64,000 nucleotides of DNA from Planosporangium mesophilum (lineage in GTDB: Bacteria > Actinomycetota > Actinomycetes > Mycobacteriales > Micromonosporaceae), in contig NZ_BOON01000044.1 of NCBI RefSeq assembly GCF_016863255.1, forward strand, positions 1 to 64,000. The letters are read 5' to 3'. The notes beneath the pieces were generated by a model, which saw nothing but the letters and a program-made list of their open reading frames with translations, searched no databases and was not told the origin of the DNA. Below are positions 58,895 through 64,000 of the stretch, in pieces; the stretch's first letter is position 1, and each line of letters begins with the position of its first letter. The translations under genes and the position numbers were made by a program.

Positions 58895-60466
58895 TCAGTC
58901 GCCGCCCTTGCCCTTGCCGCCCTTGTTCTTGAGGTGCTTGTCGCGGAGCCGCTGCAGGTCCTGACGGCTCACGACTCCGTTCCCGGCGCCGGATCCGCCG
59001 GTGCCGGCGGCCGGTGCCGGTGCCGGCGGGGCGGGCAGATTCACCGGTACCGCCGTGGCGCCGGTGACCACCGCGCGGCAGGGCGCGTCGTTGAGCCGGA
59101 AGTCCGTCGGGATCGGGTTCGACGCCTGGTAGCCGCCGGTCAGGCTGGTCGCCGCCGTCGCGCCCGGGGCCAGCGGCCCGGTGCCGCGCGCGGTGACCGT
59201 CTGGGCGGACTGCGACCAGTCGGCCCCGGTACCGCCGGTCAGTCGCTGGTCGGCCGGGAAGTCGAAGCGCAGCGCCCAGTTGTCCACCGCGTTCGCGCCG
59301 CTGTTGACCACGCTGAGGTCGACGGCGAACGCGCCGCCTTCGTCCTTGCGGGTCTGGTACCGCACCTCGCACGAGACCGACGGCGCGGCGACGGTCTGCT
59401 GTCGCAGGGACGCGGCCTGCGCCGTCGACTGGGGATTGTCGGTGAAGGCCGACCAGGTCGCCAGCCCGGCGGCGGTGACCGCCACGGCAGCGCCCGCCGC
59501 CAGGGCCGCCACCCGGGAACGGGGTCGACGGGGGCCGCGGGCCGTGGGCAGCTCGGCGACCGCCCTGACCGGGACGACCTCGGTCGCGCCGTCCGCCGAG
59601 GGGGTGGAGTCCCAGCTCAGCTCGTCGTCGGCGGGAAGCGGTACCCGGATCCCGATGGCGGCGGCGAGCGTACGCGCGGCCACTTCCGCGGTGGGGCGGT
59701 CCTCCGGGTTCTTGGCGAGGCTGTGCGCGCACAGCGTGGCGACCTCGGCGGGGAGCCCGGCGACCGGCGGCAGTGGCTGCGGCTCGGTGTAGCAGTGCGC
59801 CTCGATCATCTGGGTGGCCGTCTCCGCCCGCCACGGCAACCGGCCGGTGAGCATGCGGAACAGCAGCAGGCCGAGGGCGTACACGTCGCTGGCCGGGGTC
59901 ACCGCCTTGCCGTTCAGCCGCTCGGGTGCAAGGTAGGCGGGGGTACCGAGGACGGTCGGCGCGTTGTCGGCGCCTGAGCCCGCCAGCGCCGCGATCCCGA
60001 AGTCGACGACCTTCACGCCGGCCGATGTGAGCATGACGTTCGCCGGCTTGATGTCACGGTGCACCAGGCCCCGCGCGTGTGCCGCGGACAGGGCCGCGGC
60101 GACCTCGGCCGCCACCCGTACCGCGACCCGCCACGGCAGGGGACCCCGGGACAGTCTGGCGTCCAGGGTGGCGCCCTCGACGAGCTCCATCACGACGTAC
60201 GGGATCCGGGTGCCGTCCGGGTCGGCCATCTCGCCGTAGTCGTAGACGTTGGTCACGTGCGGGTGGGACAGCCGACCCGCGGACTGCGCCTCGTAGCGGA
60301 TGAGATCCCGCGAGGCCTCGTCGGTGGCGTAGGTGCCGCTGAGCATCTTGACGGCCACGTGGCGCCCGAGCACCTCGTCGTAGGCTCGCCACACCACCGA
60401 CATGCCACCCGCTCCCAGGCGGTCGACCAGGCGGTACCGGTTGGTGAGTAGGCGCACGTCGTCCAT
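58895..60466 (-). CDS. Ser/Thr protein kinase with extracellular CBM2-like domain
   Basis: A 523-residue transmembrane kinase. Kinase domain about 1-275: Gly loop LGAGGMSVVW, Lys40 in HVAVKM, HRDIKPANV (Asp138), DFG (about 155). A linker, then one TM helix about 319-341 (VAALAAGAAVAVTAAGLATW). Outside, residues about 362-465 resemble a CBM2 carbohydrate-binding module: SCEVRYQTRKDEGGAFAVDL, NWALRFDFPADQRL, GADWSQSAQTVTA and a closing NDAPC. The tail is basic and Lys/Gly-rich. ATG 60466. Such an ectodomain could sense polysaccharide, unlike the PASTA domain of PknB. Divergent from a STAS gene and close to a CBM2 chitinase. Confidence 0.9.
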   Translation of the reverse strand: MDDVRLLTNRYRLVDRLGAGGMSVVWRAYDEVLGRHVAVKMLSGTYATDEASRDLIRYEAQSAGRLSHPHVTNVYDYGEMADPDGTRIPYVVMELVEGATLDARLSRGPLPWRVAVRVAAEVAAALSAAHARGLVHRDIKPANVMLTSAGVKVVDFGIAALAGSGADNAPTVLGTPAYLAPERLNGKAVTPASDVYALGLLLFRMLTGRLPWRAETATQMIEAHCYTEPQPLPPVAGLPAEVATLCAHSLAKNPEDRPTAEVAARTLAAAIGIRVPLPADDELSWDSTPSADGATEVVPVRAVAELPTARGPRRPRSRVAALAAGAAVAVTAAGLATWSAFTDNPQSTAQAASLRQQTVAAPSVSCEVRYQTRKDEGGAFAVDLSVVNSGANAVDNWALRFDFPADQRLTGGTGADWSQSAQTVTARGTGPLAPGATAATSLTGGYQASNPIPTDFRLNDAPCRAVVTGATAVPVNLPAPPAPAPAAGTGGSGAGNGVVSRQDLQRLRDKHLKNKGGKGKGGD

Positions 60467-60624
60467 GGTCTCAAGATGCCCGTATCCATGAGGGCGTACA
60501 CATGAATTGGCCGAACCGTGACGCGGAAAACCCCCGTTCGAGCACCGGTCTCCCAACAGGCGGGACGGGTGCGCGGAGAATAGGCTGGGGTGTCTCGGCG
60601 AGCGGGTACGGGAGTGAGCGCGCA

Positions 60625-60975
60625 GTGAAACGGCAACGACGTTCGGAAGAAGGTCTGCAGATAACTGTGGCCCCGACCGGGGCGGGCAGCGCCCGCCTGA
60701 CCGTCGTCGGGGAGGTCGACTGCGTGACCGCGCCGCTGCTGAAGTCCCGACTGTGGTGGGTCCTCGCCGAGTTCGACCCTCGTGAGCTGGTGGTCGACCT
60801 GGCCGGGGTGTCGTTCCTGGACAGCACCGGCCGGGGTGCGCTGCTGCACGGATGGCGCCAGGCGCAGCGGATCAACTGTCAACTCACCGTCGCGGATCCG
60901 CAGCCGCGGGTACTCGCGATGCTGCGGATCGCGGGCGTCGCCGCCCACCTCGGCCTGGACGCCGCCCACTCCTAG
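60625..60975 (+). CDS. STAS-domain anti-sigma factor antagonist-like protein
   Basis: A 116-residue SpoIIAA-like STAS protein. The conserved phosphorylation loop is VVDLAGVSFLDSTGRGALL, with Ser in DSTG. N-terminal strand LQITVAPTGAGSARLTVVG precedes EVDCVTAPLLKSRL. In sigma-factor partner switching such proteins are phosphorylated by an anti-sigma kinase. GTG 60625 has GGGAG upstream; longer versions are possible. It is divergent from the Ser/Thr kinase gene, so phosphorylation by that kinase is a testable idea rather than a fact. Confidence 0.88.
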   Translation: MKRQRRSEEGLQITVAPTGAGSARLTVVGEVDCVTAPLLKSRLWWVLAEFDPRELVVDLAGVSFLDSTGRGALLHGWRQAQRINCQLTVADPQPRVLAMLRIAGVAAHLGLDAAHS

Positions 60976-61046
60976 ATCGTGGCCACCTGACGGTGCCATG
61001 GCCCCGCCAGGGGTCCGGGCCCGCCAGGTGTCCACGATCGTAGGAG
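60969..61046. terminator. Long imperfect hairpin between the STAS and chitinase genes
   Basis: Left arm 60969-60993 and right arm 61021-61046 pair over about 25 bases with two mismatches and one bulge. The outer word is GATCGTGG, and the core GGACACCTGGCGG is shared with the element at 51845. Between convergent gene ends. Confidence 0.8.
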
Positions 61047-62648
<1,602 letters not shown>

Positions 62649-62704
62649 CGCCTCTCCCGAGGTGTGGGCGCGGAATTTGATGGGTCGACGTCGATTGAAG
62701 GGAA

Positions 62705-62733
62705 ACAATAAACAAACTTAATTGATACGACAA
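62705..62733 (-). promoter_or_regulatory. Probable chitinase promoter in an AT-rich block
   Basis: On the minus strand a -35-like TTGTCG (62728-62733) and -10 TATTGT (62705-62710) are 17 bp apart, within one of the most AT-rich stretches of the window. The 5' leader to ATG 62648 would be about 50 bases. I see no GGTCCT-N-N-ACC-type repeats typical of Streptomyces chitinase promoters. Confidence 0.6.
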
Positions 62734-62859
62734 GCCCTTCGGCGGGTACAGGGACCGGGTATCGAGGGTGTCCGTGACGGCCCGCTTCTCCGCAGCGCGG
62801 AGGACGTCATAGTCGATAGGCTGACGCCTTACTTACGTGTACGTGGGGAGGTGCCGGAC

Positions 62860-63780
62860 GTGACCGACGGCGGGGTGGCGCAAACCTCCGCTTACCTGCG
62901 GATGCTGCTGCTTCGCCCGGGTGAGTACCGGAGCAGGTGGGAGCGGTACGCGTCGCAGCCACGGGCCGGTGAGATCGACGTCGGGGCCGTGTCCCGGGTG
63001 CTCGCCGAGAACGCGATCACCGCGGCCGGCGGCGGTGCCACCGCGCATGGCGAGCTTGTCGGCACCGTGCGGAAGGCGCTGGACGGCAGTGCGGTCGACC
63101 CGTCGACGCTGCGGTTGTTCGCGGACGCCTTCGCCCTCGACGGACGGGACGCGGCCCGGCTGCACGAACTGCTGCGCGGCTCGGACTCGGTACGGGTCAT
63201 CACCGGCGAGGCGCAGTCGCTGTCCAAGGAGTACCTGGACAGCGGGGCGCCCCGGCACCAGACCCTGGCCCTGCACGAGCTGCACATCCTGGGGCCGGAC
63301 GGGACCCCCGCCGAGCATCAGACCATCCAGGTCATCCAGGCGGGCGCGGACGGGATGAACCGGTACCCGTACCGGTTCGACACCGACGAACTGGCCGTCG
63401 AGGTGATCCGGGGTGGACGGATCGGCGATCGTATCTACCGGGTCAACGAGTCCCTCTACGCCGTTGACATCCTGTTGAGCCGGGCCCTCGAGGCCGGGGA
63501 GACGACGCTCACGCAGGTACGCACGACCTTCTTCTACAAGACGCCGCCCGCTCCGGAGTTCCGCCGGGGCGTGTTGCGCCGAACCGAGGAAGTGACCCTG
63601 TGGGTCAAGTTCCACTCCCGGCGGGTGCCGTCGCGGGTGTGGCTGGCCCGGTGGGACGGGATCGACCACGCGCGCATCGTCGACGAGCGGCCCGTCGAGC
63701 TCGACGACGACCTGGCCGTGCACTGCCGGTTCGGCCCCATCGAGCAGGCGGTCGTGGGCTTCTACTGGGAATGGGACTGA
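62860..63780 (+). CDS. HTH-like N-terminus with unknown C-terminal domain
   Basis: About 306 residues from GTG 62860, nine bases after GGGGAGG; a GTG at 62851 or an earlier in-frame start is possible. The N-terminal about 110 residues are helical and look like an Xre-type DNA-binding region: TSAYLRMLLLRPGEYRSRWE and STLRLFADAFALDGRDAARL. The C-terminal about 180 residues form a beta-rich domain (HELHILGPDGTPAEHQTIQV, YRFDTDELAVEVIRGGRIG, VTLWVKFHSRRVPSRVWLARW). I do not recognise that domain. It lies divergent from the chitinase gene and just before a sugar-nucleotide epimerase gene. Confidence 0.7.
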   Translation: MTDGGVAQTSAYLRMLLLRPGEYRSRWERYASQPRAGEIDVGAVSRVLAENAITAAGGGATAHGELVGTVRKALDGSAVDPSTLRLFADAFALDGRDAARLHELLRGSDSVRVITGEAQSLSKEYLDSGAPRHQTLALHELHILGPDGTPAEHQTIQVIQAGADGMNRYPYRFDTDELAVEVIRGGRIGDRIYRVNESLYAVDILLSRALEAGETTLTQVRTTFFYKTPPAPEFRRGVLRRTEEVTLWVKFHSRRVPSRVWLARWDGIDHARIVDERPVELDDDLAVHCRFGPIEQAVVGFYWEWD

Positions 63781-63919
63781 TTCGTGAACCGGTTGCCGCG
63801 GCGTCGCCATCTGGTGCGTCCGGTTCTCGGCCCCGTTCGGCGCCGCCGGACTCGCGCCGTGGGAATACGCCCCGCCCTCCCGCCGACTAGTCTTGGCTGC
63901 CGGTGCGGGAGGAGTGCTC

Positions 63920-64000
63920 ATGAAGGTTCTGATCGCGGGCGGGGCGGGCTTCATCGGCAGTACCGTCGCCTCCGCCTGCCTGGACGCCGGCCTGACGCCG
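63920..64000 (+). CDS. NAD-dependent sugar-nucleotide epimerase, N-terminus only (truncated by window edge)
   Basis: Only 27 codons are inside the window. They start MKVLIAGGAGFIGSTVASAC with the Gly-rich GGAGFIGS Rossmann motif of GalE/NAD-dependent epimerases. ATG 63920 has GGAGGAG upstream. The first residues and spacing suggest UDP-glucose 4-epimerase, but the rest is missing. Confidence 0.8.
   Translation, partial: MKVLIAGGAGFIGSTVASACLDAGLTP

Overview
The window is a contiguous piece of a very GC-rich (roughly 70% or more) actinobacterial chromosome. Strong third-position G/C, frequent GTG starts, lipoboxes, CBM2 chitinase modules and the gene order suggest Micromonosporaceae (Micromonospora/Actinoplanes/Dactylosporangium group); the genus cannot be fixed from sequence alone. 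I see no rRNA, tRNA, CRISPR array, IS element or prophage.

Layout. (1) 1-15.6 kb: end of dnaX, a GNAT gene, ybaB/ebfC and recR. Next come a five-gene dipeptide/oligopeptide ABC importer (oppC, binding protein, oppB, oppD and a frameshifted oppF), a secreted HNH nuclease, leuA with a candidate Leu-rich leader peptide, a lipoprotein, and lysC-asd. Apart from the inserted importer this resembles, from memory, the mycobacterial order dnaX-ybaB-recR-leuA-lysC-asd. (2) 15.6-36 kb: an XPB-type helicase, an L,D-transpeptidase, a large helicase-associated protein, HAD phosphatase, cold-shock protein, futalosine-pathway genes mqnB/mqnD behind an MFS gene, DUF3027, DUF2530, MarR-MFS, thpR, aldo/keto reductase, sepH, a beta-lactamase-fold pseudoenzyme, serC, citrate synthase and pdxH. 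Much of this resembles the mycobacterial Rv0861c-Rv0889c neighbourhood. (3) 36-47 kb: MFS, aldose epimerase, nitroreductase, a small ParB-like protein, a glutaryl-CoA-dehydrogenase-like gene, DUF4230, an orphan MalK-type ATPase and a giant membrane protein. (4) 47-54 kb: a secreted-enzyme zone with divergent M4 and S1 proteases, a relic of a GH27 alpha-galactosidase, a semialdehyde dehydrogenase, arfB and a secreted BNR-type protein. (5) 54-59 kb: a thymidylate/one-carbon group (thyA-dfrA-HIT gene; deaminase and nucleotidyltransferase on the other strand; glyA). (6) 59-64 kb: a Ser/Thr kinase with a CBM2-like ectodomain, a STAS protein, a CBM2-GH18 chitinase, an unknown HTH-like protein and the start of a sugar-nucleotide epimerase.

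The most striking non-gene feature is a recurrent set of long intergenic inverted repeats, mostly at gene 3' ends. Several share related words (outer GATCGTCACAACGTCC-like, inner AAGTCGTGGTCTC-like, or GGACACCTGGCGG), which is more than independent terminators should share. One lies inside the presumed coding region of an MFS gene. The best candidates for undescribed biology are the CBM2-ectodomain kinase beside a CBM2 chitinase, the nucleotidyltransferase/deaminase pair next to thyA-dfrA-glyA (the deaminase apparently starting at CTG), and the palindrome family. Functional calls come from motif and family recognition by eye; no database search was run.
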